Shown here in pieces: positions 46,223-54,989 of a stretch of DNA of 64,000 nucleotides. The position numbers and the translations under genes were made by a program. The notes beneath the pieces were generated by a model. It saw only the letters and a program-made list of their open reading frames with translations, had not been told where the DNA came from and made no database searches. Each line of letters starts with the position of its first letter. Position 1 is the first letter of the stretch. The stretch is taken from positions 62,001 through 126,000 of the forward strand of contig NZ_BBIS01000012.1 in NCBI RefSeq assembly GCF_000730605.1, given 5' to 3'. The DNA is from Pseudomonas monteilii NBRC 103158 = DSM 14164. Lineage in GTDB: Bacteria; Pseudomonadota; Gammaproteobacteria; Pseudomonadales; Pseudomonadaceae.

Positions 46223-47945
46223 GTTTGATTGCCTCCTGCGCCAGCACCTGCAACTGGCCATCATGCAGTTGCAAGTGCAGGTCGGCATCGGCCAGTGTCG
46301 AAGCTCGGTGGCTGATCAGGATGCGCGTGCGGCCAGCGAAAAGCTGGTCGATGGCCGCGATCACTTCGCGCTCGGTGGCTTCGTCCACTGCGGATGTTGC
46401 TTCGTCCAGTACCAATATCGCCGGGGCCTGCAACACTGCCCTAGCGATGGCGATGCGTTGTTTCTGCCCGCCGGACAACTGCTGGCCACGTTCGCCCAGC
46501 AGGCCGTCCAAGCCCAGTGGCAGGCTTTCGACCAGGCTGTCCAGCCGCGCCAGGCGCACGACCCGTTCCAGCTCTGCACGGCTGGCTTCAGGTACACCGT
46601 AGGCCAGGTTCTGCGCCAAGGTGCCACGGAACAGCACGATGTCCTGGCTGACCACCGCAATGCGCCGGCGCAGCGCGGCCAGGTCCAGGTCACGCAGGTC
46701 GGTGCCATCCAGCAGAATGCGCCCGGCGTCAGGGTCGTAGAAGCGCTGTAACAGGTCGATCAGGGTAGACTTGCCCACCCCCGAGGCACCGCTGATGGCC
46801 ACCTTCAGGCCACCCGGCACACACACCTGCACGTTGGTCAGTACGGCACCTTCGCGCCCTTCATGGGCAAAACTCAGGCCTTCAAGGCGCAGCTCACCGG
46901 GGCCATCGGGTATCGGCTTCGGGTTGCTCGCCGGGCGCACGGCCACAACCTCCTGCTTCAGCTCCATCACCCGCCCCAGGCTCACGGCCATGCGCTGTAC
47001 CGCTACGTACAGGCCCAGCAAGCTCTGCACCGGGCCTACTGCCATGCCCATGTAGGTGGAAAAAGCGATCAGCGCGCCCAACTGCCAAGTGCCCTGGATC
47101 ACCCACCAGCCGCCGACCAGGAACGCACAAGCGCGGCACCAGGAGGTGAGCGTGCCGGGGATGGCCTGGGTGAAGAACTCGGTCACCTGCACTTTCAGCA
47201 ACTGGCGCATGTAGCCTTGCCCAAGCTGGTCCAGGCGCCCTGCCTCGCGGCCTTGCTGCCCGGACGCCTGAATGAACTTCATCGCCGGCAAGGTCTCGAC
47301 CAGGAACGACGACACATCCGCCGAACACTCACGCAGGTTGCGCACTTCGCGCTCTACCTTGCGCCGCATCCAGCGCAGCCACAGCACTTCGATCGGTACC
47401 AACAGCGCCAACAGCAACGACAGTTGCCACGACAGCATCAGCATCAGCGCCACCGCGCCCACCAGGCCGATTACCGCCGACACCGCCGAGAACAGTGAAT
47501 CCACGGCAAAGCGCTGGATCTCCGCCACGTCGCCGTCCAGCCGCGAAAGGATGTCGCCCATGCGCCGCCGCCCGTAGAACGTTGGCGACAATTGTTGCAG
47601 GTGGCGATAAAGGTCATCGCGCAGGGCGAAGAGGATGCGCCCCGACAGGCGCGTGTGCAGGTAACGGTTGACCCCGGCCAGCACCGTGCCCAGCAGGCCT
47701 GCGCCGATCATGATCGCCGCCATATGCCAGAGGGTCTGGTAATCCTTGGCCAGCAGCCCCTCGTCGATCAGCGTCTTGACCAGCCAGGGCTGCGCCAACG
47801 CCAGCAGCGATGCGCCCAGTGACAGGCCCAGCAACAGGCCGATGGCGCGCCGGTGCGGGCGCACGAAACCATACAGCCAGGCCAATGCCTGGCGCATGAG
47901 TACAGGGTCGCTGGACTCCACCAGCCTTGCGAACAGGGGGCCCAT
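46212..47945 (-). CDS. qhpF: ABC exporter QhpF (QhpC export)
   Basis: A 577-residue half-transporter with fused domains. Residues ~20-330 hold six membrane helices of ABC type-1 kind. The ATPase follows, with Walker A GASGVGKST, Q-loop SQDI, signature LSGGQKQR and Walker B ILVLDEATSAVD. It should export the modified QhpC to the periplasm. It starts three bases after the upstream regulator gene. Confidence 0.93.
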   Translation of the reverse strand: MGPLFARLVESSDPVLMRQALAWLYGFVRPHRRAIGLLLGLSLGASLLALAQPWLVKTLIDEGLLAKDYQTLWHMAAIMIGAGLLGTVLAGVNRYLHTRLSGRILFALRDDLYRHLQQLSPTFYGRRRMGDILSRLDGDVAEIQRFAVDSLFSAVSAVIGLVGAVALMLMLSWQLSLLLALLVPIEVLWLRWMRRKVEREVRNLRECSADVSSFLVETLPAMKFIQASGQQGREAGRLDQLGQGYMRQLLKVQVTEFFTQAIPGTLTSWCRACAFLVGGWWVIQGTWQLGALIAFSTYMGMAVGPVQSLLGLYVAVQRMAVSLGRVMELKQEVVAVRPASNPKPIPDGPGELRLEGLSFAHEGREGAVLTNVQVCVPGGLKVAISGASGVGKSTLIDLLQRFYDPDAGRILLDGTDLRDLDLAALRRRIAVVSQDIVLFRGTLAQNLAYGVPEASRAELERVVRLARLDSLVESLPLGLDGLLGERGQQLSGGQKQRIAIARAVLQAPAILVLDEATSAVDEATEREVIAAIDQLFAGRTRILISHRASTLADADLHLQLHDGQLQVLAQEAIKHGH

Positions 47946-47948
47946 GGT

Positions 47949-49859
47949 TCAGCCGCGCAACTGTTTGAGCTTGCGGTACAACGTTGCCCGGCTGATGCCC
48001 AGGGCCTCGGCGGCGGCCGACACGTTACCCTGGTGGCGCGCCAGCGCACCGCGAATCAATTCCAGTTCGTTGTCCTTGAGGCTGCCGGAAGGCGCCGTGC
48101 CACTGGCCAGTTCTTCCAGCAAGCAGTCTGTAAGGTGGTCCAGAGTCAGCACCTGCTCGCCGTCCTCGCGCATGGCAAGCGCCGTGCGCACCACCATCTC
48201 CAGCTGGCGAATGTTGCCCGGCCAGTCGAAGCCTTCCAGCAAGGCGGCCAATGCCGGGTCCAGCGTAACGCCACGGGCATCGGACTTGTCCAGCAACCCC
48301 TGAATGATCGCGGCCAGGTCATCCCGCTCGCGCAGGGCCGGCAAGCGCAGCGACACGCCGTTAACCCGGTAGTACAGGTCTTCGCGGAAGTGTTGCTCTT
48401 GTACCAGGCGCTTGAGATCACGGTGAGTGGCGCAGATCAGCGCCACATCGATGTCCTGCTCGTCACCCGCGCCCAGCGGTGCTACACGGCGCTCCTGCAA
48501 TACCCGCAACAGGCGCGCTTGCAAGGCCAGCGGCATGTCGCCGATTTCGTCCAGGAACAGCGTGCCGCCATGGGCCTGCATCAACCGCCCGACCATGCCG
48601 CCCCGGCGGGAACCTGTGAAGGCGCCCTCGCGGTAGCCGAACAGTTCTGACTCGATCAAGCCTTCAGGGATGGCTGCGCAGTTGACGGCCACGAACGGTT
48701 TGTCGGCACGCGGGCTGGCCTGGTGCAAGGCCCGGGCGACCACTTCCTTACCGGTACCGGTCTCGCCCAGCAGCAGCACTGGCAGGCCATTGCCCAGCCC
48801 TTGACGGGCCATGCGCAGGTTGCGCGCCAGGCGTGGATCGCCGCCGGCCAATGCATCGAGCGCGGGCGACGGCTTGCCGAGCGTCGGTTTGCTGCCTGGC
48901 GTACCACCATTTACCCGGCCATGGCGCGGCAACTGCAATGCGCGGAAGTAGAACTCGCCCTTGGCCGTTTGAACGCTACTCACCCCGCCCTGCCACAGGC
49001 GTGCAATAAACGCAGGTGAACGTTCCCCAAGCAGGTCTGTGCTGCGCCGGCCAATCAGCTGATGGCGCGGCACCTGAAGCAGTTGGCAGGCACTGTCGTT
49101 GGCGGCCAGCACTTCACCGTCCAGGCTCAACGCCAGCAGGCCGTGCCATGCGCTGTTGAGGTATTGCGGTCGGCTGTGGAAGGCCAGCACCAGTTGCTCC
49201 GGGTGGCACAGGCCGAACATTCGGCTTTCGATGTTGCCGGCCGCCAGCATCAGCGTCGAGAGGCTGTCTTGTGGCTGCGCCATCACTCCTTCGCGGGTGA
49301 TGTCCAGCACACCGATCACCTCGCCACGCGGGTCGCGCAGGGGCACCGATGTGCAGGAAAACGGGCTGAGGCGGTCGAGGTAATGTTCACCGCAGTTGAT
49401 CAATGTCGGCCGGCCTTCCACCACGGCGGTGCCGATGGCATTGGTGCCACGCAGCGATTCGCTCCAGCAACTGCCCGGGTGCAGATCACGCAGGCCCTCG
49501 CGGCTGAGCACGTGGGTCTGGCCTTCGATGGCCAGCACGTTGGCCTGGGCGTCACCGAGGATGACGATACCAGCTTTACCCTGGCGTGCGACCAGGTAGT
49601 CCAGTTCGGGGGTAACGGCGTCGACCAGCAGCCGGTTGCGCTCCAGCAGCATGCGCAAGTCGTGGCCCTGCTCCAGGCCCAGGCCGACTTGCTCGCCTTG
49701 CAGGCAATCCAGGCCATGGCCCAGGCTGCGGCGCCAGGAGGCATCGATTTCGTCGCGCAGCATGCCCAGCGGCAGCTCGCCCTCGCTGGCCAGCTTGAGG
49801 CGGGCCTGGCGGGATTCGTGCAGCGGGTCGTGGGCGTTTGTTATGAGTTGTCGCGCCAT
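47949..49859 (-). CDS. Sigma54-dependent transcriptional activator (AcoR-like)
   Basis: A 636-residue activator. The N-terminal ~300 residues are GAF- and PAS-like sensing domains (GSCWSESLRGTNAIGTAVVEGRPTLINCGEHYLDRLSPFSCTSVPLRDPRGEVIGVLDITRE). A AAA+ domain follows with Walker A GETGTGKE, GAFTG-S in place of the usual GAFTGA, Walker B GGTLFLDEIGDM and arginine fingers. It ends in a Fis-type HTH (VSAAAEALGISRATLYRKLKQL). It heads the operon with qhpF-E-G and likely drives the sigma54 promoter at 41200, sensing an amine or aldehyde. Paracoccus uses an AraC regulator instead. Confidence 0.93.
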   Translation of the reverse strand: MARQLITNAHDPLHESRQARLKLASEGELPLGMLRDEIDASWRRSLGHGLDCLQGEQVGLGLEQGHDLRMLLERNRLLVDAVTPELDYLVARQGKAGIVILGDAQANVLAIEGQTHVLSREGLRDLHPGSCWSESLRGTNAIGTAVVEGRPTLINCGEHYLDRLSPFSCTSVPLRDPRGEVIGVLDITREGVMAQPQDSLSTLMLAAGNIESRMFGLCHPEQLVLAFHSRPQYLNSAWHGLLALSLDGEVLAANDSACQLLQVPRHQLIGRRSTDLLGERSPAFIARLWQGGVSSVQTAKGEFYFRALQLPRHGRVNGGTPGSKPTLGKPSPALDALAGGDPRLARNLRMARQGLGNGLPVLLLGETGTGKEVVARALHQASPRADKPFVAVNCAAIPEGLIESELFGYREGAFTGSRRGGMVGRLMQAHGGTLFLDEIGDMPLALQARLLRVLQERRVAPLGAGDEQDIDVALICATHRDLKRLVQEQHFREDLYYRVNGVSLRLPALRERDDLAAIIQGLLDKSDARGVTLDPALAALLEGFDWPGNIRQLEMVVRTALAMREDGEQVLTLDHLTDCLLEELASGTAPSGSLKDNELELIRGALARHQGNVSAAAEALGISRATLYRKLKQLRG

Positions 49860-50034
49860 TTTCTACTCCGGCTGTGCCCCGCGAAGGTGGCGGGGAACGG
49901 GCTTGGGAATTTTCCGCAGTGTGCGGGAGAAATTCCTGGCCGTCATCAGGCTGGGGTAGAAGGTGGCATATGGTGACGTTAACGTAAAGGGACAGGAGGG
50001 GTGGGGGGGAGATGGACATTATATAGCCCGTACC

Positions 50035-50066
50035 GGCCTCTTCGCGGGCAAGCCCGCGAAGAGGCC
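50035..50066. repeat. REP palindrome after csgG
   Basis: A perfect 15-bp stem with two-base loop (GGCCTCTTCGCGGGC, AA, complement), 11 bases beyond the csgG stop codon. It probably ends the secretion/curli operon. Confidence 0.88.
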
Positions 50067-50077
50067 CTCAAGGTGAA

Positions 50078-50929
50078 TCACGGCTGCTGATTCTGGCTCA
50101 GGTACTTGTCCACCGTCCCCTTGCCCTCCCCCGCATCCCCCGCCACCTGCCACAACCGCCGCTCAATCCCCTGCGCCAGCAAATGCCCCACCGCCGCCTC
50201 GATAGCCGACAGCACGCACAGCTGCGCCGGTTCGTTGGTGGTGTACCCCACCTCGGCTTCCAGCAGCTTCTTGAACTCGATGAACTTGAACACCCCGGCA
50301 CTGCGGCCAACCGAGTAGATGGTCTTGCTGGTCATCACGTTGGCCAGCACCTGTCCGGTGCGCACGTCTACCGCTCGCAGGTTCACGGTCACCTGGTCCA
50401 CCCGGTACTCGCGTGAGATGTCTATCCCCAGGTAGCGGGCGCCCTCCCCGCCGCTGCGTACGTTTGTGTCGTAGGCGATGATGCCGCCCTCCAGCATCAG
50501 GTTGGCGGCCTGCAGCGGTGGCAGCTCGCCCATGATGTTTTCCGGTACATCCGGTTTTTTCTGCGAAGCACGGATGATCTTGCGCTCGGTCAGCAGGTTC
50601 TGCAGCCCTTCACGCTCCAGCACCACAAACCAGCCGCTGGCGCTCAGGGCGTCCATCAGCATGCTGGCTGCGCCCTGGGTGACACTGGTGGAGAACGAGC
50701 TGGCCGGGGTGGGCTTGTACTGGCCGGTCTGGTCGCGGAAGCCGTACACCACGGCCATCAGCCGGCCTTTGGGCCGTGGCATGTTGATCAGGTCGTAGTA
50801 GGTCGAGGCGCGCGGGGTCAGGGTCGGGGTTTCCGAGTCCTGTTCAGCCGACATGGGTTCTCGCAGGCTGCAACCACTTTGCAGGCCCAGGGCGGTGAGG
50901 ATCAGCAGCGTGCTCAGCAGACGTTTCAT
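50078..50929 (-). CDS. csgG: Curli export channel lipoprotein CsgG
   Basis: A 283-residue lipoprotein (lipobox QSGC near residue 20) with the CsgG family core: PKGRLMAVVYGFRDQTGQYKPTP, FSTSVTQGAASMLMDALSASGWFVVLEREGLQNLLTERKIIRA, LEGGIIAYDTNVRSGGEGARYLGI and YRVDQVTVNLRAVDVRTGQVLANV. CsgG forms the nonameric outer-membrane pore that secretes curli subunits. Here it is the last gene of an operon that otherwise encodes type II/type IV pilus-like parts, with csgF and csgE just before it. Confidence 0.96.
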   Translation of the reverse strand: MKRLLSTLLILTALGLQSGCSLREPMSAEQDSETPTLTPRASTYYDLINMPRPKGRLMAVVYGFRDQTGQYKPTPASSFSTSVTQGAASMLMDALSASGWFVVLEREGLQNLLTERKIIRASQKKPDVPENIMGELPPLQAANLMLEGGIIAYDTNVRSGGEGARYLGIDISREYRVDQVTVNLRAVDVRTGQVLANVMTSKTIYSVGRSAGVFKFIEFKKLLEAEVGYTTNEPAQLCVLSAIEAAVGHLLAQGIERRLWQVAGDAGEGKGTVDKYLSQNQQP

Positions 50930-50963
50930 GGTGTTCTCTCCCCAACATAAAAGCCCTTCCCTC

Positions 50964-51377
50964 TCAGGGGTTCAGGCCGCTGACCTCAATGATCGAAATT
51001 TCTCCTGTGACGCGATCGGTGACCTTGATACTCAAGGCCCCGGAATCGTCGATGACGTCGATGAGAAACGCATCGGTCGCCATGCTGCCGGTGCTGCCAT
51101 TGCTGATGTTGTCCAGCAACTGCGACAACATCCGCGACTCCAGCTGGTTGCTGAAACGCTCCAGGGCCGTGGTGCCGGTAAAGGCCGAGGCACGGTCCTT
51201 GAGGTCGGGGTCGTCGTAGTCGTTCTGCGCCTGGGCGTTGTTCAGCAGCCAGGTGCCGTTGAGCGGGTTACCGCCAAAGGCCGGGTTGACTGGGGTGTAC
51301 ACCAGCTCGGTGGCCTGGGCAGCACAGGCGCTGGCCAGCAGGCAGGCGGCGATGCAGCGGGGTATGCGGTGGTTCAT
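50964..51377 (-). CDS. csgF: Curli assembly factor CsgF
   Basis: A 137-residue exported protein (signal peptide to ~residue 20) with the CsgF signature TELVYTPVNPAFGGNPLNGTWLLNNAQAQNDY. CsgF docks in the CsgG pore and helps nucleate fibres on the surface. It overlaps csgE by four bases (ATGA), and csgG follows after 34 bases. Confidence 0.95.
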   Translation of the reverse strand: MNHRIPRCIAACLLASACAAQATELVYTPVNPAFGGNPLNGTWLLNNAQAQNDYDDPDLKDRASAFTGTTALERFSNQLESRMLSQLLDNISNGSTGSMATDAFLIDVIDDSGALSIKVTDRVTGEISIIEVSGLNP

Positions 51378-51769
51378 AGCTCGTCCCTCTCCAAGTCGGT
51401 GGTGTCCTGTAGCAGGCGTTGCAGCTTGCGTTGAATGATCTGCTGCTTGACCAGGTCGGCGGCTGCAACGGCCTCGTCTTTGAGCTCGGTGGTGTTCGGG
51501 GGCAGGAAGCGGCGGTACATGACCTCACGTTCGAACTCCACGGTGACCAGGCTGCCCCAGCGCGCATCCGGGCGTTCGCGTACCACCAGGTTGAAGTCCA
51601 GGCGGCTGGTGGCCCGCAGGCGGTCGGCGAAGTAGTAGTAAAAGTCGTGGCCGATGTGCGAGATGGTGTTGTCGACGATGAAGCCCTGCATCTCGTCCTC
51701 GCTCGAGGCCTTGGCCGAAGTGGCCAACACCAGCAGCATGCTCAGGCAGAGTGCGGCCAGGGTATTCAT
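51374..51769 (-). CDS. csgE: Curli assembly/gating factor CsgE
   Basis: A 131-residue exported protein with the CsgE core IVDNTISHIGHDFYYYFADRLRATSRLDFNLVVRERPDARWGSLVTVEFEREVMYRRFLPP. CsgE caps the periplasmic side of CsgG and gives substrate selectivity. Start ATG 51769 overlaps the upstream pseudopilin stop by four bases. Confidence 0.95.
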   Translation of the reverse strand: MNTLAALCLSMLLVLATSAKASSEDEMQGFIVDNTISHIGHDFYYYFADRLRATSRLDFNLVVRERPDARWGSLVTVEFEREVMYRRFLPPNTTELKDEAVAAADLVKQQIIQRKLQRLLQDTTDLERDEL

Positions 51770-52293
51770 GGCGTGTCTCCCGGGCCGCTGTGGGTTTGCA
51801 CGCCGTCGGCGCCTTCGCTGAAGGCCTGCTCGGCGACGAACTGCCAGTCGCTGTAGTGTTCCAGCCCTTCGAAACCGGTCCACTCGGCGCTGAAGCCACT
51901 GCGCTTGAACGGGGTGGCGTCCGAGCGGCTGTGCACACCCGTGATGCGGCCGTCGATCGAGCGCAGCAGGCCCCACTCGTCGCTGTTGGTAATGGGGTCG
52001 GGGTACAGCCTGCGAATGTGCCGCTTGGCCTGCGGAAAGCGGTTGTCCTGCAGCAAGTCGACCAGGTCTTGCGGGTACTGGGCCAGGCCCGGCGAGGCGC
52101 GGTAGTAGCTGCGCAGGGCCTGGGCGTACTGGCTGCCCACCCACAGCAGTTGGCGTTCGCGGTCGCGCTGGGCGGCGCTGGCCCAGAGCGTACCGGTGGC
52201 GGCCAGCGCCACGCTGCTGACGGCAATCAGCAGCAGCACGCCCAGGTAGGTGAAGCCGCCGTTGGCCTTACCATTCAGCAAAGAGGCTGCCAT
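51766..52293 (-). CDS. Atypical pseudopilin
   Basis: A 175-residue protein with a prepilin-like start: GG^FTYLGVLLLIAVSSVALAATG, a short basic leader, then ~20 hydrophobic residues. It differs from normal pseudopilins in having Gly where the conserved Glu5 stands (FTYLG for FTLIE). The soluble part (QYAQALRSYYRASPGLAQYPQDLVDLLQDNRFPQAKRHIRRLYPDPIT) resembles GspG. Loss of Glu5 often marks minor, tip-located pseudopilins. Start ATG 52293 follows GAGGG and overlaps the upstream gene by 26 bases. Confidence 0.82.
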   Translation of the reverse strand: MAASLLNGKANGGFTYLGVLLLIAVSSVALAATGTLWASAAQRDRERQLLWVGSQYAQALRSYYRASPGLAQYPQDLVDLLQDNRFPQAKRHIRRLYPDPITNSDEWGLLRSIDGRITGVHSRSDATPFKRSGFSAEWTGFEGLEHYSDWQFVAEQAFSEGADGVQTHSGPGDTP

Positions 52294-52642
52294 CACGCGC
52301 CCTCCCTGTGGCACCGCTCTTGATATCCGCCACGCCGCCAGCCACGCCTTCAGGCGGTGGCACCAGCTGCCAGGCGTCGCTGCGCTCGGTGATCGGGTCG
52401 ACCGGGGTGTTGCGCAGGTAGCGCTGTTCTACCAACTGCTCCAGCGAATCCGGGTAATGGCCTGTGTCGCCGTAGTAGTGGTCCAGCGCCTCGCGCAGCA
52501 CCGCCAGGCTCTGGCGCAGGGTGGCCTCGCGGGAGCTTTCCAGGCTGTTGAAGTAGCGCGGCATGGCGATGGTCAGCAGCGTGGCGATGATTGCCATCAC
52601 CACCAGCAGCTCGATCAGGGTGAAGCCTTTGCTGCGTTTCAT
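52268..52642 (-). CDS. GspG-like pseudopilin
   Basis: A 124-residue major-pseudopilin type protein: leader MKRSKG, cleavage before FTLIELLVVMAIIATLLTIAMP with Glu5, then a short GspG domain (LREALDHYYGDTGHYPDSLEQLVEQRYLRNTPVDPIT) and a C-terminal loop (AGGVADIKSGATGRA) like the calcium-site region of GspG. It would polymerise into the pseudopilus after cleavage by a prepilin peptidase encoded elsewhere. Confidence 0.92.
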   Translation of the reverse strand: MKRSKGFTLIELLVVMAIIATLLTIAMPRYFNSLESSREATLRQSLAVLREALDHYYGDTGHYPDSLEQLVEQRYLRNTPVDPITERSDAWQLVPPPEGVAGGVADIKSGATGRARDGSLFAEW

Positions 52643-52647
52643 GGCTG

Positions 52648-53127
52648 TCACCATTGCCCGTAAGGGATGTTGTTGAGGCCTTTGCCGCGGGCCTTGGAGT
52701 ACACATCGAACACGTCTTCGCCTTCGCGCGGGTTGTCGGGGCTGCTGTCGTATGCGCGCAGCCCCCAAGCGCCTTCGTCCCTGTCCTTGGCCGCCACCAG
52801 TGGGTCGTGCGGGATGCGCCGCAGGAAGTAGAACTTCGCGCCCTTGGCACTGCGCACGTCACGCACGCCGTCAACCAGCACCTGCAGGTTTGGCGGGTAA
52901 CCGCTGGCGTCCAGGCGCTTCTCGATGTAGCCGGCGTCAAAAGCCCGCTTGTAGGCGTCTATGGCATCGCGAATCTGGTACAGCGCTTCACGCAGTTGCT
53001 GCTCCTTGCCGCGGCGCACCACGGTTTCGGTCAGCGGCGCTGCCATGCTGGCCAGCAGCCCTAGCAGTGCTAGGGTCAGCACCACCTCGATCAGGCTGAA
53101 ACCCTGCATGCGGCGCTGCGCTTTCAT
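52648..53127 (-). CDS. GspG-like pseudopilin
   Basis: A 159-residue pseudopilin: leader KAQRRMQG, then FSLIEVVLTLALLGLLASMAAPL with Glu5, then EQQLREALYQIRDAIDAYKRAFDAGYIEKRLDASGYPPNLQVLVDGVRDV. The GspG-like body carries a longer C-terminal loop rich in charged residues. It overlaps the secretin stop codon by four bases. With its two neighbours it gives three pseudopilins, all nearest GspG; GspH/I/J/K types are absent. Confidence 0.9.
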   Translation of the reverse strand: MKAQRRMQGFSLIEVVLTLALLGLLASMAAPLTETVVRRGKEQQLREALYQIRDAIDAYKRAFDAGYIEKRLDASGYPPNLQVLVDGVRDVRSAKGAKFYFLRRIPHDPLVAAKDRDEGAWGLRAYDSSPDNPREGEDVFDVYSKARGKGLNNIPYGQW

Positions 53128-54989
53128 GGGCGTGGGCTCCCGTTGGCCGGGACGACCGCCATTTGGCTGTCCACCACTGGCGCGTCGGTGGTCGGCGCAT
53201 TGCCGGGTACATCCATGGGTGGCAGCGGTGCCATCTGGCGTACCTGCATGGCCGACTCGGTACCGGTGGAAAACTCCATGTCCGACGGGCTCTGGTACGG
53301 CAGGTTGCGCACGATGCGGGGGGTAATCGCCAGCACCAGCTCGCTTTTGCTCATGTCGTCCTTGTTGCTGCCGAACAGCCGGCCCAGGCCCGGGATATCG
53401 CCGAGCCCCGGGATCTTGTTGCCGCTGGCGTTGTGGTCGTTGCGCACCAGGCCGGCCAGTACCTGGGTCTCGCCATCGTGCAGGCGCAGGCTGGTCTGGG
53501 CGTTACGGGTGTCGACCTGGACCGGGATGGTGCCTTGGCGGGTGGCCTCCAGCGGGGTAGCGTTGCTCACTTCCAGCGCCACCTTGATCGCCACCTCGTT
53601 GTTCAGGTGCACGGTGGGCTGTACTTCGAGCTTCAGACCGACGTCCAGGTAGGTGACGCTTTCGGTGATCACCGGGCCCTGAGTGGACGGTACCGAGGTG
53701 GCGCTGATGATCGGTACGCGCTGGCCAATGTGGATACGTGCCTGCTCGCGGTTGCTGACGCGGATCACCGGGCTGGCCAGGGTGTTGATGTCCTTGTCCT
53801 GGGCGTTGATCTTGGCCTGCGGCGCCGGCGAAATGCTGATGCGGCTGGAATCGATGCCACGCAACTGGTCGAGCACGCTCACCGGTTTGCCATCGTTGCT
53901 CAACACGCCGAAGGTATTGGGCCATTGCAGGCCGAGGTCGAGGATGCGCGAGGTGGCCACTTCCATCACCTCCACTTCCAGCACCACCTCGGGGTTGGAC
54001 TGGTCCTGCGACTGCAGCAGCTTCTCGGCCATGCGCACGGCGTCCGGGGTGTCGCGCATGGTCAGGGTGTTGAGGCGCTCGTCAACGAACACGTCGCGGG
54101 TCTTGAGCATGGTCTTGACCATGTTCAGCGCGGTGTTGGCATCGATACTGGTCAGGTAGAAGGTGCGCATGACCAGTTCCTGGTAGTCCTTGGTCTTCTG
54201 CGGCGAGTCGGGGTACACCATCACGGTGTTGTCGTTGACGATCTTCTGGCGCAGCTGGTTCTGCTCCAGCAGCAGCGCTACGGCGTCCTCGATGCGCACC
54301 TCACGCACGAAGATGGTGGCCTTCATGTCCGGGCGCATGTCCTTGTCGAAGATGAAGTTGATGCCGGCGACCTGGGACAGCACTTCGAAGATGGTCTTCA
54401 GGTTGGCATCGCGAAATTCCAGGGTGACCGGCCGCTCCAGCTTGCTGCGCAGCTGTGGGTAGGGCTGAGCGGTGCGCGCCTGGACGTTTTCGATGTCGCT
54501 GCGCAGGGTCATGCCCTTCTGGTTTTGCGGGTCCAGGCGCAGCACTTCGCGCATGTAGCGCTCGGCGCCGAACAGGTCGCCCTGGCGCAGTGCGGCCTGG
54601 CCCAGCGCTACACGCTCGTCGAGGGTGCGAATCAGCTCCAGTTGGCGGATGCCTTCCTGGGCGCGGCGGTTGTTCGGCTCCAGGGTCAGCACCCGACCGT
54701 AGCCCATGCGGGCATTGGCGAAGTCATGGCGGATACGGTCGGCATCGGCCTGGGTGATCAGCGCCTCGACTGCGGCCTGACGGCTATGGGCCAGGGCGAT
54801 GTTCAGCTCGGTATCGCGCGGGTCGTCGCGCAAGGCCTCTTCCAGCCGGGCGATGCCGGCTTCGTACTGGCCCTCCTTCATCAACTGGTCGCTGTCCTTG
54901 CGTACCGCACTGGAACCGCAACCGGCTATGGCCACGCACAACGCCAAAAGCAGGAACGGAGCAGGCTTGCACAGCTTTGACGACTTCAT
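53124..54989 (-). CDS. TPR-containing secretin (GspD/PilQ/MshL-like)
   Basis: A 621-residue outer-membrane secretin. A lipoprotein signal (lipobox IAGC) is followed by TPR-type repeats (residues ~30-165), an N0/STN-like segment (VTLEFRDANLKTIFEVLSQVAGINFIFDKDM), an N1 repeat, and the secretin barrel with VPIISATSVPSTQGPVITESVTYLDVGLKLEVQPTV and a terminal LVLAITPRIVRN. The TPR-plus-secretin layout is nearer to MshL/type IV pilus-like secretins than to classical GspD. It would form the gated outer-membrane ring. Confidence 0.93.
   Translation of the reverse strand: MKSSKLCKPAPFLLLALCVAIAGCGSSAVRKDSDQLMKEGQYEAGIARLEEALRDDPRDTELNIALAHSRQAAVEALITQADADRIRHDFANARMGYGRVLTLEPNNRRAQEGIRQLELIRTLDERVALGQAALRQGDLFGAERYMREVLRLDPQNQKGMTLRSDIENVQARTAQPYPQLRSKLERPVTLEFRDANLKTIFEVLSQVAGINFIFDKDMRPDMKATIFVREVRIEDAVALLLEQNQLRQKIVNDNTVMVYPDSPQKTKDYQELVMRTFYLTSIDANTALNMVKTMLKTRDVFVDERLNTLTMRDTPDAVRMAEKLLQSQDQSNPEVVLEVEVMEVATSRILDLGLQWPNTFGVLSNDGKPVSVLDQLRGIDSSRISISPAPQAKINAQDKDINTLASPVIRVSNREQARIHIGQRVPIISATSVPSTQGPVITESVTYLDVGLKLEVQPTVHLNNEVAIKVALEVSNATPLEATRQGTIPVQVDTRNAQTSLRLHDGETQVLAGLVRNDHNASGNKIPGLGDIPGLGRLFGSNKDDMSKSELVLAITPRIVRNLPYQSPSDMEFSTGTESAMQVRQMAPLPPMDVPGNAPTTDAPVVDSQMAVVPANGSPRP

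Noticed and set aside
34414..50066. The many short palindromes as CRISPR repeats
   Set aside because: They are dispersed single or paired REP elements between genes, with no regular spacer array.
49860..50077. Possible csgA/csgB-like small repeat protein next to csgG
   Set aside because: The gap holds only the activator's upstream region and a REP palindrome; no frame with Gln/Asn/Gly-rich curli repeats exists here or elsewhere in the window.
53163..54980. A 605-codon open frame on the plus strand opposite the secretin gene
   Set aside because: High-GC antisense shadow: its translation is rich in His, Gln and Gly with no motif, while the minus-strand frame is a textbook secretin. The same applies to the long plus-strand frames opposite gspE (57295-58995), qhpD (37519-39183), qhpA (39217-40971) and ilvA (22641-24065).
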